From Euphorbia lathyris (lineage: Eukaryota; Streptophyta; Magnoliopsida; Malpighiales; Euphorbiaceae): a DNA stretch of 64,000 nucleotides. The first letter of the stretch is position 1; every line of letters begins with the position of its first letter. Made by a program: the position numbers and the translations under genes. Shown here piece after piece: positions 32,946 through 43,837 of this stretch. Below the pieces are notes generated by a model. The model ran no database searches, was not told the DNA's origin, and saw only the letters and a program-made list of their open reading frames with translations. Location of the stretch: assembly GCF_963576675.1 (NCBI RefSeq), contig NC_088916.1:26201501-26265500 (forward strand), in the 5' to 3' direction.

Positions 32946-33844
32946 TTCTTCTTCTTCTTCCGCTTCTTCTTCTTCTCCGTTTCAACTTCTTTTTCGGTTC
33001 ATCTTCTTCAATTTCTGATACCAATCGATAGTGATTTTTGAGATTTTTGACATATTATGTTCAATTTCCCGTAGAAATGGTATATTTTTAGCTTATACGC
33101 TTGCTTTTCTCGTTGGTTTTGCCTCTTTCTTCATCTGTAATGGTATCGTTTCAATTTTCTCAATTTTCCATAAATTTTTTTCCATTTTCCTCCATTGTTG
33201 TCGCATTTGTGACGAAATTGTCGCATTTCGTCACAAATGCGACAAGAATTGTCGCATTTCGTCGCAAATGCGATAAGAATTATCGCATTCGTCGCAAATG
33301 CGACAAGAGTTGCCGCATTTGCTACGAAATGCGACAACTCTTGTCGCATTTGTGACGAAATGCGACAATTTCGTCACAAATGCGACAATAATGGAAAAAA
33401 ATGGAAAAAAATTATGGAAAATAAAGGAAATTGAAACGGTACCATTACAGATGAAGAAAGAGGCAAAACCAACGAGAAAAGCAAGCGTATAAGCTAAAAA
33501 TATACCATTTCTACGGGAAATTGAACATAATATGTCAAAAATCTCAAAAATCGCTAACGATTGGTATCAAAAATTGAAGAAGATGAACCGAAGAAGAAGT
33601 TGAAATGGAGAAGAAGAAGAAGAAGAAGAAGAAGAACAAGAAGAAGAAGAACAACAAGAAGAAGAAGAAGCGGAAGAAGAAGAAGAAGAAGAAGAAGAAG
33701 AAGATCGATCGATCGATTGATCGAATAGAACTAAGATTAGTTTTGTCCAAAATGAGTGAAAGTGTCTAATTTGGTAACTTTGAGACAAGGTGGGCTAGAT
33801 ATGTAAATTGGGGTCCTTGATTGGGCCAGATTAGTAATTATCCC
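32764..33844. mobile_element. Foldback (Mutator-type) element, 1081 bp, near-palindromic
   Basis: Tips read GGGATAATTACTAATCTG and its inverted match ending ATTAGTAATTATCCC. A perfect 9-bp duplication TAAAAAATA flanks it (32755-32763, 33845-33853). Almost the whole element is one inverted repeat: each arm has the same blocks in mirror order, including a (TTC)n or (GAA)n tract (about 32907-32965; 33600-33705), the cgatcgatcgat block, and catttctacgggaaattgaac. The centre is a short palindromic tandem repeat. It has no coding capacity; the poly-Phe/poly-Ser and poly-Glu/Arg frames are microsatellite artefacts. The 9-bp TSD and long arms suggest a Mutator-derived foldback. Transcription through it would give a very long hairpin RNA. 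Confidence 0.88.
33195..33390. repeat. Central tandem palindrome tgcgacaa/ttgtcgca
   Basis: Roughly nine alternating units of ttgtcgcatttcgtc and gacgaaatgcgacaa types form the core of the foldback element. Each unit pair is itself an inverted repeat, so the stem is subdivided into smaller cruciform-capable units. Confidence 0.8.
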
Positions 33845-33853
33845 TAAAAAATA

Positions 33854-34390
33854 TATATGAATATTTACCACACAATAACTAATTTACAGTAAGTAGTTAT
33901 TGGGTTTAATTCGTTTTTTACCATTTTTTTTTTTCTCAAACAAAAAAAAAAGAATTTTTTTTAAGTATATATAGAATTAGAATCTACCATTGAATTTTTA
34001 GTTTGATAATTTAGTGGCTGTCTTATCTTATGAAAATTAGCCAAAAAGTATAACAGCCAACATTGAATCTGAAGTCAACTATGATTGAATTTACTAATTT
34101 TGATCTAATTGTTCACAATTATTACTATTTCTATGTTCCTATTATTAGTAATTAGTGATTAATTACCGCTTTTTTTTTTTCTTTAAAAATGAGACTACAG
34201 AAATTTTATTTCTGTTATCCAGTAACTGAGCTAGAAATTTTCGCCAACACAAGCGTTGACTTCCAATGACGTTATTTTTCGTGATTGGTTGGTCATCATG
34301 AGACCCATACGCGGAAGCCTTGCGCGTGTCTTAGACGCTCTTCTTTAATGCTTCCTCACAGAATCTAACCTTTACTTGTTTTCAATTACT
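33854..34390. other. Intergenic DNA and probable promoter region
   Basis: AT-rich with T and A runs and no gene. The last part (about 34200-34390) is less AT-rich and probably contains the promoter of the gene whose leader exon follows. I cannot assign a specific TATA box. Confidence 0.4.
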
Positions 34391-35083
34391 CGGATATAAA
34401 AACAAGACAGACTTGCTTTGCCTCCGGATTCCTCCCGTGTTTAATCTCTTAGGAATCTCTAATCCGGGACAGCGGTTATCAAAGTTTCGACATTTAGGTT
34501 TGTTCTTTGGATCTCATTCTCTGTCATACGTTCTAATCTCTTCTCGATTCATGTAAGATCTCTCGTTTTTCTATCTTGTATGTGTTTATGCATGTTTATC
34601 AATTGCTTCGTACACTGGGAAATTGCGGAAGAATGTTTGTTGATTTGCCAATTTGGTTTTGTCAGCGATATCTTTTTTCATTTCAAAATTGGGTTGAATT
34701 GGTTAGGGTGTGGAATTAGGTAACACGATATGTTTAGGGTTCATTGACAGGGATGAATTTGGATTTGGCATTGTTGGATAATTGTTACTTGTGTTTCACA
34801 TGTTCGGTTGAACTATGGTAATCTTGAATGTTTGGAGGAAATTTTGAACTATGCAGGGTAAAATATCAAGTTTGATATCCTTTTTCTGCTTTGTGAATTG
34901 TAAGCTAAAAGAAATACTTCAATGGTATAAACTTGTGAGTATATTGTGTGATCTAGTTTGTGCCTTCAAAATGTTGAGGGTACTAAAATATGCTGCAATA
35001 TATCAGTTAATGACAGAATGATATTATAGTTCAATCAATTCTTTCACTTGTGATATTCTAATATACCATAGCAAGAGTTAATA

Positions 35084-35273
35084 AAAAGGGCGGCCCGGTC
35101 GCACTACGCGTCCCCGCTGAGCGAGGGTCCGGGGAGGGGTCCCACCACAAGGGTGTACTGGGGGCAAGCCTTCCCCTACCAATTTATTTTGGCAAGAGGC
35201 CGCTCCTAAGACTCGAACCCGTGACCTCTTGGTCACACGACAACAACGTTTACCGTTGCGCCAAGGCTCGCCC
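35084..35273 (-). mobile_element. Au-like SINE
   Basis: On the minus strand it begins GGGCGAGCCTTGGCGCAACG, which includes a tRNA-type A box. It has a B box GGGTTCGAGTCTTAGG, then a GC-rich body (ggtggtgggacccctcc read on the complement) ending at a short T run. This order and sequence match the Au SINE found in many flowering plants. The length is about 190 bp. It is transcribed by RNA polymerase III in principle. It lies antisense in the leader intron of the 37914 gene. Confidence 0.85.
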
Positions 35274-35827
35274 TCTTTCTTAATCATGATGGAATTATAT
35301 TATAGCTTAATCAATTTTTGTCTGATTGCTTATACTTTAGGACCGTAGGAAGATTTTGCATATCCTAGTAGCAGAACTAACACTTTTCTGTGCTTATTTT
35401 AGTTAGATACTTATCTGAATTGATTGGTGAAAGACACTAGTTAAAAACCATTAACAGATATATATCTGCATAGTATTGAAGCAAACTCTCTTTAATTGCA
35501 GTGCCAATTTTGTTTAGGAAGGGATTATAAGTTTTCATATAGTCTAAACGCTAAGCAGCAGCCTATCAGAAAAAATAGCAAAAAAAAAAAAGTATTGCTC
35601 TATAGTCTTGTTTGATTTTGATTTTAATGGTATACAACATAAAGAAAGATGGTGTGAAGAATGGATAATGGATTAAGAGAATGCAGTTATTAATTTTGAA
35701 ATTCAGAAAGAGAAGATAGTCAAATACCAATTTCTCTTTCTCTGGCAGCAGGAATATCATGGGCGATCTTTGTGATGTGGATAGAATTGAGTCAAAAAAA
35801 TTGGTGGCAATATTTGAATACTATGTA

Positions 35828-36131
35828 TCTCCCTCTGTCCCAAAAGGATAGTCCATATTTCTGTTTTAGTTCGTCCCAAATCACAGTGCACTTTTCTTTT
35901 CAAGATTTTAGTTTATTTTTCAGTTTCTCGATGAACCCTGTTTAATGCACATTGTTATTCACAAACTATGGGATACATTTATTAAATAATACTTAGAACT
36001 ATAAATTGGTCAATAATAATCAAATTTAAGTAGAGATTTATAAGGAAAATGATGTGTAAAAGATTGTCAACTATATTTTTTCTAAACTATGTAAAGCCTC
36101 AAACTGGACTATCTTTTTGGGACAGAGTGAG
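35828..36131. mobile_element. Stowaway-type MITE
   Basis: The left end CTCCCTCTGTCCCAAAA and the right end TTTTTGGGACAGAGTGAG are inverted copies, both bordered by TA. This is the standard Stowaway (Tc1/mariner) terminus. About 304 bp, AT-rich inside, in the leader intron of the 37914 gene. Confidence 0.82.
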
Positions 36132-36429
36132 TATAGAACAAGAGCAGTTGCATGGATTTAGCTTAAATGATAAATAATGGGGCTAATTAGACATGCTCAA
36201 ATGAACTGTTTTAACAGAAAAAGGAATGGTAAAAGAAGAGAAATTTTTTATGACAAAAGCTATTGATTGATAGATTTGTTGAAAGAAGTCCCTGAATGGA
36301 CCTCTTGTATTGTAGAAACTAAATAGTAAAACAAAACAAACATGATCACATACAAGGCACTACATTCATGTGTACTATTTTTTGTGGAAGATGTTGTGTA
36401 TTGTGGCACCACCTTGTCATTATATTAAT

Positions 36430-36523
36430 ATGTTATGCAGATTGAATGTTAATTGAAGATGCATTCATGAAGATATATGTTATGCAGATTGAATGTTAAT
36501 TGAAGATGCATTCATGAAGATAT
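36430..36523 (+). repeat. 47-bp tandem duplication
   Basis: The block atgttatgcagattgaatgt...atgaagatat occurs twice head to tail with no differences that I see. Its freshness suggests a recent slippage or filler event inside the intron. Confidence 0.85.
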
Positions 36524-37913
36524 ATGAGCTTTGAAGTATATTTGATGGTTCCTGAAACTTTCTGTGTAGAATTTGATTTTGGTTGAAGTTTATGATCAAA
36601 CATTGTTTCCGTCTTTGAGAAGTGTCAATCACATTAACATTGGATTGAAAAGTAGCTTTAATATTTCCTTGCTCTGCTATTTATTAGTTTATGGCTAGGT
36701 TCTATTTGTGCATATAATTATGGTTTTCATCAGTGATAGACTTGTGCCGTGTTAATGGATGCTAAATGATGTTATATCATATATGCAAAGTACTGGGGCA
36801 TCTAATTTCAGCTGATGATATTTCTTTGTGCAGTGAATCTGTCATCTACAATTATTCATAGATGCTAGAAGCTGTCTATAGTAGTTATTTTTGTTTAATT
36901 ATAGCTTTAGTTCTCATATAGGTTCAGTTTTCCAAGTGTAATTTGCATAATCATACGACAAAAACTTCATTTTTGCAGATCCAATTGATTTTTCTGCGGA
37001 TTGTGAATAAACTGTGAGAAAGAATTTTCGGTTATCAATAAGTATGCTTTACGAATAATATGATATTTTATTCCTATTATTGAAACTACATATTATGTTA
37101 TGTAGTATTGTGTGCTTATGTATCTAGTTTATGTATAATGATGCTATGGTTGTGGTTAAGAGATAATGCAGGCTGAAGCCTACTGGTGGATAGTGGTAAT
37201 GGTAGTTAACAAGTGGTGGTTTGGGTACGGGATTTTGGTCGTTGTGGATGGGGGTTGACAGATAAAAGTGACAATAACGATAAAAACAATGAAACTTCAT
37301 TATGCTTAAATGCACTTTTGCATGTAATAAGTACAAAACTAGTATAAATTGTAATTTTGCTACCATTATACTTGTAGTTTTTCGTTATGCTATTCAATAA
37401 AGTATCTTCACTTAATTAAGTACGAGCAATTTTCAAACTTGAATTTGGTTTTATCCTAACTAGTATAAATATTGCTTTAGGCTGCTTCATAGTAGATAAA
37501 ATTTCTAGTTTGTGCGGTATGATATATAGCTATGGAACCTATATTCTTCATTGTAGCCATCTCTAGTTACTATTTTTTGCTATTCATAGTGTTTAAGTTT
37601 AATTTGCTAGTTGTCTGATGTCAATATATGCAATCTATTTGTTAATTAATTAATTTTCATTTTGCATCCACAAATTCTATTTTTTTAAGCATATCAGTGC
37701 TCTACAGCTCATTTTCTAGCCAACATATGCATATTCATATTTTATGTGGAATAGCATTCTAATTTCTGAAGCTGATTTTTTCAAGTTCTCTTTTTCTGGG
37801 ATTGTGTTTTGTTGATATCAAGTAACAGTATTAGCTTATGTTCGAACTTGTCATGTACCTTGCAGTTGCAGCAGAGCCAATACAGTTGATCTGAAACTAG
37901 GCCAACACCAAAG

Positions 37914-38204
37914 ATGAGCCTAGCTTGTCTCGTTTGCCATAGTGTAGAAAGTCCATCGCATTCGTTTAGAAGCTACTCGGTGTCAAGTTCAGAGAATGAT
38001 GGAAGATGTAGTGCTATTGCAACCTGTCTAACAAGGAAGTTTTCTCTTCCTCCTACTATTGCATCTACATCCAAGGTCACGCCGCAGCCTAACTATCCGA
38101 GTCGTGATGAAATGACAGGACCGCCTCGACTAGTCCGCAGTCATGCTGTGCGAAGAGATATTGTTAGAGATTGGAACTTTGATGGGCTAGTGATTGAGGC
38201 TTAG
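37914..38204 (+). CDS. Short conserved plant protein of unknown function (96 aa)
   Basis: The ATG follows an in-frame TGA nine codons upstream, so the start is fixed if this exon is first in coding. The protein begins MSLACLVCHSVESPSHSFRS with a CLVCH cysteine/histidine pair, continues with a serine-rich stretch and KFSLPP, and ends PPRLVRSHAVRRDIVRDWNF before a short acidic tail. There is no signal peptide or membrane segment. I recall a small family of unnamed plant proteins with this start and end, but cannot verify it here. The exon's acceptor is a TTGCAG about 50 bp before the ATG. A candidate leader exon (about 34400-34552) ends at ATG|TAAG-type donor GTAAGA (34553), implying a 3.3-kb intron in the 5' untranslated region. 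Coding lies in one exon. Confidence 0.72.
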   Translation: MSLACLVCHSVESPSHSFRSYSVSSSENDGRCSAIATCLTRKFSLPPTIASTSKVTPQPNYPSRDEMTGPPRLVRSHAVRRDIVRDWNFDGLVIEA

Positions 38205-38407
38205 TTTAATTGAGAAGAACGTATGGTTCTCTCCAGTAGTGAGATAACAGTAGAGCTTTTCATGTTGGTGTATTTTCTTAGATAAGTGGTGCAGTAGAAC
38301 TCACTTTCCAACTTGGAAGAGCAGGAGCATTTGTGACCATTGTAGGAAACTTCAATATTAAAACACTGTTCATAAATTTCCTTCTTATATTATATTATAT
38401 TATATTG

Positions 38408-38825
38408 GGTTAATTGCATATACATACCTTGTGGTTTGGCCGATTTGCAGATGGGTATCTGTGGTTGTTAAGCCAACTTATTTAACTCTGTTAAATCATT
38501 GGGCAATTTCGGAAGAAAAAAAATTTGACTTTTCTTTTTTTTTACTTCTTGAACATCTAGAAATTCCAGACGTTTTTCAACGGTTGGAAATTTCACTAGA
38601 ATTCAAAATTCCGTAAGGAGAGGAGGAAAATAAAAAGTTAAAAAAAATTCGAAAAATTCGTTTTTTCCAAAATATTCATGTGTCATGTCACTAAATTAAC
38701 AGATTCCATCCATTTGCTTCGGCGACAACCACAAAGTTGTGTTTGCAAAAAAAAAAATATACCACATGTACCTATGAGCAAATCGACCAAATCACAGAGT
38801 ATATATATAATATATGTAATTAATC
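38408..38825. mobile_element. Terminal-inverted-repeat MITE
   Basis: The left part (ggttaattgcatatac, tgtggtttggccgatttgc) is matched inverted at the right (gcaaatcgaccaaatcaca, tatatgtaattaatc). Arms are about 60-70 bp with mismatches. AT-rich flanks (tatattatatt) hide the TSD. It lies just downstream of the 37914 gene, whose transcript end I place near 38360. Confidence 0.55.
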
Positions 38826-38879
38826 ATATTATATTATATACCATTATTTTCTGGCTAAATTGATAGTTTTTTCTATACT

Positions 38880-39700
38880 TTTGGTGAACTCGTGACTTGA
38901 CTTAACTAGATTTTGAGTTCATTCCAACAAGAATCTTGAAGTAGGAGAGTTCCTCCTTAGCACAACTTATTTATTCAAAATTTTAATATTTTCTGTAATT
39001 TCTTCGGCTCACATTCGCATACGCTTAATTGGAGTCAACTTGAAAATAAAGTAATGATAATTATAAATATTTGGATTAAGATATGGAGATCTAACTTAGA
39101 TGTTGATTATTCGGATTTTTCTTGTTAAGATTGGATCCAGTACGTTCTTTTAGAAATGTAGTCTTTCCTGATTAGGGTATTATAGTTCTACTCTAAATAT
39201 GAATCTCGGGCATGTGCTCCTAAATAGATGAAGTTCTATATATTTAAGGATTTTTCTCATATAAATTAGAGTTAGTTTGTTTCTCTTTAGAATAAGACTT
39301 CTCACTCCTACATAAAGGGTCCCACTCTCGCACAAAACATCTTACGTACATTAATCTCTTACGTAATACAACTCATTACTGTTGTTATTGTTATCTTATT
39401 ATTTCTTTTAAGATTAGAACTGCATTAAGCGTCAGAGTCCTTCATCGAGATACGACCAATCTATGTGTTGCAGGAACGTTATATAAGTGTTGAATCAAAT
39501 CTTCCAATAAGACTACCAGCTTCTCAAGTGATGTTTTTCACCTACTAACTGGTGCAGTGAGCGTGGGTCTGAGAAATCATCATGAGTTCGTCAAGTAGTG
39601 ATGGGGTGATTAGAGCCGTTACCAGCACAAAATCAACCATGACTTTCATCATTCCCCCAACATTCCACGTTCATCTTGCTACTATAAGGACATCCTAATA
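38880..39700 (+). mobile_element. Possible LTR-retrotransposon remnant (LTR end, primer site, gag start)
   Basis: A leader-like stretch ends near 39550, followed by aactggtgcagtgagcgtggg, which resembles the primer-binding region of gypsy elements. Shortly after, an ATG at 39582 opens SSSSDGVIRAVTSTKSTM, which soon closes. A 20-bp unit gtagtttcacttactttgaa is repeated 2.5 times at 39727-39780. No LTR pair is found, so the call is weak. The rest to 40420 shows nothing I can name. Confidence 0.35.
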
Positions 39701-40419
39701 GATCACTCTCTTTTTCACTCAATTCCGTGTAGTTTCACTTACTTTGAAGTAGTTTCACTTACTTTGAAGTAGTTTCACTTGAATTTCCTTCCTTTTTCAC
39801 TAAGTTCTTTCTTTTGCTAAAAACTAATATTCTATGGTTCTGTCAGGTTTTTCCACTTAAGTAGTGGAGAAACCTCTCAAAACTGCCAAAAAGCTGCTCA
39901 GAAACCACACGAAAATCGTTTATGGTTGTCGATTGGGGATCAGGGTACCCGATCGGAGATCTACGTGTCAGGCGGGAACTTTTTAAATCTCAGAAAGATT
40001 AAATCTTGTGGATTTTGATAAAAATGAAGTAAAGTAAGCTAAGGAACGTAGAAATGATGGGTTTCAGGTCTTAGCTCGCATCCCGCACAACGTGACGTGT
40101 GGAGCCCATCTACACAAACTGTTAGCAAGAGTGTAACATAGACTCATCACTAGACCGAAAAAAGTATGTGCTCACACCTGTACATAAGCATTGTTAATAT
40201 CTCTATAAATAATATTTGCAAAGAAAAAGAGACTCAAATCATTTCATAACCCCTAATGTTAATAATATTTGCAAAGAAAAAGAGCAAGATCTACTTATCT
40301 CAACATCACCCATAATAGCATCACGGAGTATATTGCCAACAGCAAGGAATCTCAAGTGTATCTAAGAGAAATGCCCACCTGTAACATGAATTTAAAATGC
40401 GAAATCAACATATTTAAGA

Positions 40420-41169
40420 TAAAGACCACCATTTTCATTAGTAAATCTGACAATTAATACAGTGAAATCAGTGTATTTAAGAGAAAGATCCAACATTTTC
40501 ATTAGTAAGTTTGACAATTAATACATCATTATTCCAGCAGTTGAACAACTACCACAAGAGTAAATTTGATGATTATTACAGGTTTGATCAGGAAAGCTAG
40601 ATTAAGGAACAATAAAACTCTAATACATCGAGGAAGAGAACAAATATAGCTTACCATTTCTATGTTTCGATTTCAGAAATAGAGAATTTCATGTAGAAAG
40701 CTTCCATGGAGTTAGCTAAAGAGATGGATGGGATAGCTAAATGTTGAATCATCGAGAAGAAAGCCTTCAAAATGACTGATAGAGCTCAAAGAAACCTAAT
40801 TAACTCTGTAGGTTTTGGTTCAAATATAAGGTGAAATATTAGTCAAACATTTAAATGCGTTAAATTTGAAATATGTTTTGGTCTAGCTGCATAACTTATT
40901 TCATTTGCCACTTTTTTGTTTTCAGACAACCATGACAGCTATATATAACTAGTGTCATCTGATAATTACGTACCTTTTCAATTAAAATTATGTTTTTTTT
41001 TTGGATGATAGACGTGTGTCATCGTAATGTCACATGTGATTTGAGGTTGTTTGCACTTAAGCTTTCAGATGGCATAAATTTATTATAGTGTCGCGAAAAA
41101 CTTTCAGACGATGCAAAAACAAATGTCTATTATATATCTTGTATCATGTGAAAGGGAAATGTCGTAGTG
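40420..41169. mobile_element. Second CACTA copy (right end)
   Basis: Sequence from about 40440 follows 30950-31599 in order: acagtgaaatcagtgta, aggaacaata, gcttaccat, ggatgagag-type block, ttcatttgccactttttt, gtgtcatctg, catgtgaaagggaaa. It ends at ...CGTAGTG, which inverted reads CACTACGACATTTCCC. The left end was not found, so the copy is truncated or strongly diverged. The E2-like cargo is absent here. A perfect 20-bp duplicate ttagtttgatctcttctatg directly follows its end (41170-41209). Confidence 0.7.
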
Positions 41170-41209
41170 TTAGTTTGATCTCTTCTATGTTAGTTTGATC
41201 TCTTCTATT

Positions 41210-42100
41210 TTCTCTTTCTTTGATAATCCAAATGAGGTAAGGCATGACCTTGATATAGCAACTTTTACAGCTGAGGTCAGCAGAAATGGTTACAAATACA
41301 ACTATCTAAGGCCAAATGTCTTAACAACCTCACTATAATCCAAAATACTAAATAACGCCATAAAGGAGTATTATGCCAAATACAATAGCTGCATAAACAT
41401 AACAGAATTAACTAATATAAACAATTCTGAATTAACTCAGACTAATATGCAACATACTATAATTAGGCTTTCTACTTCCTACGCCTCATATATGTGACAA
41501 TATTTTACAAGTGATGTGGAATCTTCATCCAAAAAAAGGGTACTTTCTCACCAAAAACCTTATTTTGCTCTTCCACTTGAAGAGTCGGGCTCTTGATTCT
41601 CCTTCAGAGAGGAGAGATTCTCGTCATCCTTCCCTATGTCCATAATTTTCTTTGTATCATTCTCTTTACTTCTTTCTTCAAAGATTTGATCTCTTGATGC
41701 GACTATATAATTGTAAAATACAAAAAGTACCATTCTAGACATAAATAAAAATGAGGAACGATCTTTTAGCTAAATTCTATGTTACATAGATAAAAAAAAT
41801 AAATGATCACTTATTTTGTTAAAATAAAAAGATAAGGTCCAATTTGTAGCTATTATTTCTTTAGAATTGCAAGTTTACCATAACATACAAAACCATAATA
41901 TTTTACTTCTAACTTTTCTAAAAAATTAATTTTTTTCCTACCTAATTTTTTTAAACATATTAGTACTCGCTATTTAACTACTATATTTAACATTTCAAGT
42001 ATTAATTATGTTTAAGATATTTATCAAATTAGTAACACAGTTACAAATAATATGTGAAAATATCAATATTTAAATATTTCAGATACAAAATTAAAAAAAA
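41210..42100. other. Intergenic DNA
   Basis: AT-rich. A short minus-strand frame near 41560-41742 (KENDTKKIMDIGKDDENLSSL) has no recognisable family and no splice or promoter support. No gene is called. Confidence 0.4.
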
Positions 42101-42105
42101 ATAAG

Positions 42106-43561
42106 ATGTTTGGGAGAGAGAGGAATCGAATGGTTGACGACGTTCTTCAACAAAATTTGGAGAAAAATAAGATGTCATCTGAATGGAGGAAAAGTATCCT
42201 AATCCCGTTGTATAAGAACAAAGGCGATGTCCAAGATTGTGCCAACTATCGAGGAATCAAATTAATGAGTCACACTATGAAACTGTGGGAGCGAGTGATC
42301 GAACAAAGGCTAAGGAGGACGGTGAAGATCTCGGAAAACCAATTTGGCTTTATGCTGGGAAGATCAACTATGGAAGTCATCCACCTAATGAGACAATTAA
42401 TGGAGCACTATCGAAATAAGAAAAAAGACTTGAATTATGGTTTTCATTGACTTGGAGAAGGCATATGATAAGGTACCAAAGGAAGTACTTTGGTGGGCCC
42501 TAATAAGGAAAGGCATTTCGCGAAAATATGTTGACATCATAAAGGACATGTATGAGGGAGCATGCACGAGTGTACGCACCAGTGTTGAAAAGACTGAAGA
42601 GTTTCCTATTACGATTGGAGTGCATCAAGGTTCTGCACTAAGCCCATTTCTTTTTGCCATCGTTATGGATGAACTAACGAGTTCACTTCAAGATGGTATA
42701 CCATGGTGCATGTTTTTTGCAGATGATATTGTGTTGGTTGATGAGACGAAAGAAGGCGTGGAGAGGAAGTTGGAACTATGGAGACAAACTCTAGAATCTA
42801 GAGGCTTTAAGTTGCGCCGAAGTAAGACAGAATATTTGGAGTGTAAGTTTAGCGGCGATAGGAGTAGGGAGGCAGGGACAATCACCCTAGATGGGAGAGT
42901 TGTTCAGGCATCGGATTGCTTTCGGTATTTAGGATCTATTATCCAAACGGATGGAGAAGTAGATGGAGATGTTGCTCATAGAATTAAATCTGGTTAGGCG
43001 AAGTGGAAGAGTACTACGGGTTTCCTTTGTGACCTCGGCATGCCAAATAGATTGAATGGAAAATTCTTCCGCACGGCAATCAGACCAGCACTGTTATATG
43101 GTACGGAGTGTTGGGCAGTGAAACACTGTCACACTCATAAGATATTGGTGGCGGAGATGCGTATGTTGAGATGGATGTGTGGTCATACGAGAAAGGATCG
43201 GGTGAGTAATGAAATAATTAGGACAAAAGTAGGGGTTACATCTATTGAGAATAAAATGAGGGAAAACCGACTAAGGTGGTTTGGCCATATAAGACGAAGA
43301 GCGATTGATGCGCCGGTTAGGAGGACTGAAGAGTGGCAAAGGGATGTAGTGGTGAGGGGTAGAGGAAGACCTAAGCAAACTTGGAGGATGGTGATCGAGA
43401 GTGATATGAGTGTATTGGGGATTGAGGAAAATATGGTAGTGGATAGGAAAGAGTGGAGAGAGAGAATTTGTGTCGCTGACACGACTTGATTTCACGGTTT
43501 TATATGATGGTTCATGTTAGTCGACCCCGAATCATTTCGGGACTAAGGCTTTGTTGTTGTT
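42106..43561 (+). pseudogene. RTE-clade LINE, reverse transcriptase to 3' end, broken
   Basis: The coding region starts mid-element: EWRKSILIPLYKNKGDVQ and CANYRGIKLMSHTMK are reverse-transcriptase motifs, then QFGFMLGRSTMEVI. A one-base shift near 42434 leads to [32 protein letters not shown] and the catalytic FADD block ([13 protein letters not shown]). In-frame TAG at 42995-42997 follows RIKSG, and the frame continues with LNGKFFRTAIRPALLYGTEC, MLRWMCGHTRKDRV and RENRLRWFGHIRRR, to a stop at 43487-43489. The 3' region ends in cggggactaaggctttgttgttg-like sequence (here gactaaggctttgttgttgt), the usual RTE tail. A second shift is likely near 42165, since EWLTTFFNKIWR reads in another frame. 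The 5' truncated copy is inactive. Confidence 0.85.
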
Positions 43562-43837
43562 TACCATGATATTAAAACAAATATAAATAATTTGTCAAAA
43601 AATACACTGAAACATTTTTAATTTATCAACAAAATTTATTTGGAAGATTCAATTGATGGCTTTTAATTTTTCAGTTAAATATATACAAATTTACACAATT
43701 TCGTGGGCTAGAAATAAATAAATGTGAAAATAGACAAGATTTGTAACTTATCCGAAGATTAGGAGCTGAAGGATGCTTTTTGCCAAATGAAAACCAGTTA
43801 TGTAAACAGAAGCTGAATCCCAAGCAAACCGCAAGCC

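Larger units (their letters stand above)
34400..37866 (+). other. Leader exon and long first intron of the 37914 gene
   Basis: Sequence about 34400-34552 has the pyrimidine-rich character of a plant 5' untranslated exon and ends at a consensus donor GTAAGATC. No credible coding exon is seen from there to 37866, only T-rich intron-like sequence, a SINE and a Stowaway MITE. Long leader introns in plants often support expression. That role is an inference here. Confidence 0.5.

Noticed and set aside
32839..33041. Poly-Phe and poly-Arg frames through 32900-33000, and the mirrored set at 33544-33788
   Set aside because: They are translations of the (TTC)n/(GAA)n tracts in the arms of the foldback element.
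33195..33390. Possible CRISPR-like array of regularly spaced palindromes
   Set aside because: There are no unique spacers, the units alternate orientation, it lies in the centre of a plant foldback element, and CRISPR is not expected in plant nuclear DNA.
35078..35287. 69-codon minus-strand frame with Arg/Pro-rich content
   Set aside because: It lies within the Au-like SINE, which accounts for the sequence.
41560..41742. 60-codon minus-strand frame with charged residues
   Set aside because: No family, promoter or splice evidence, and it is surrounded by AT-rich DNA.
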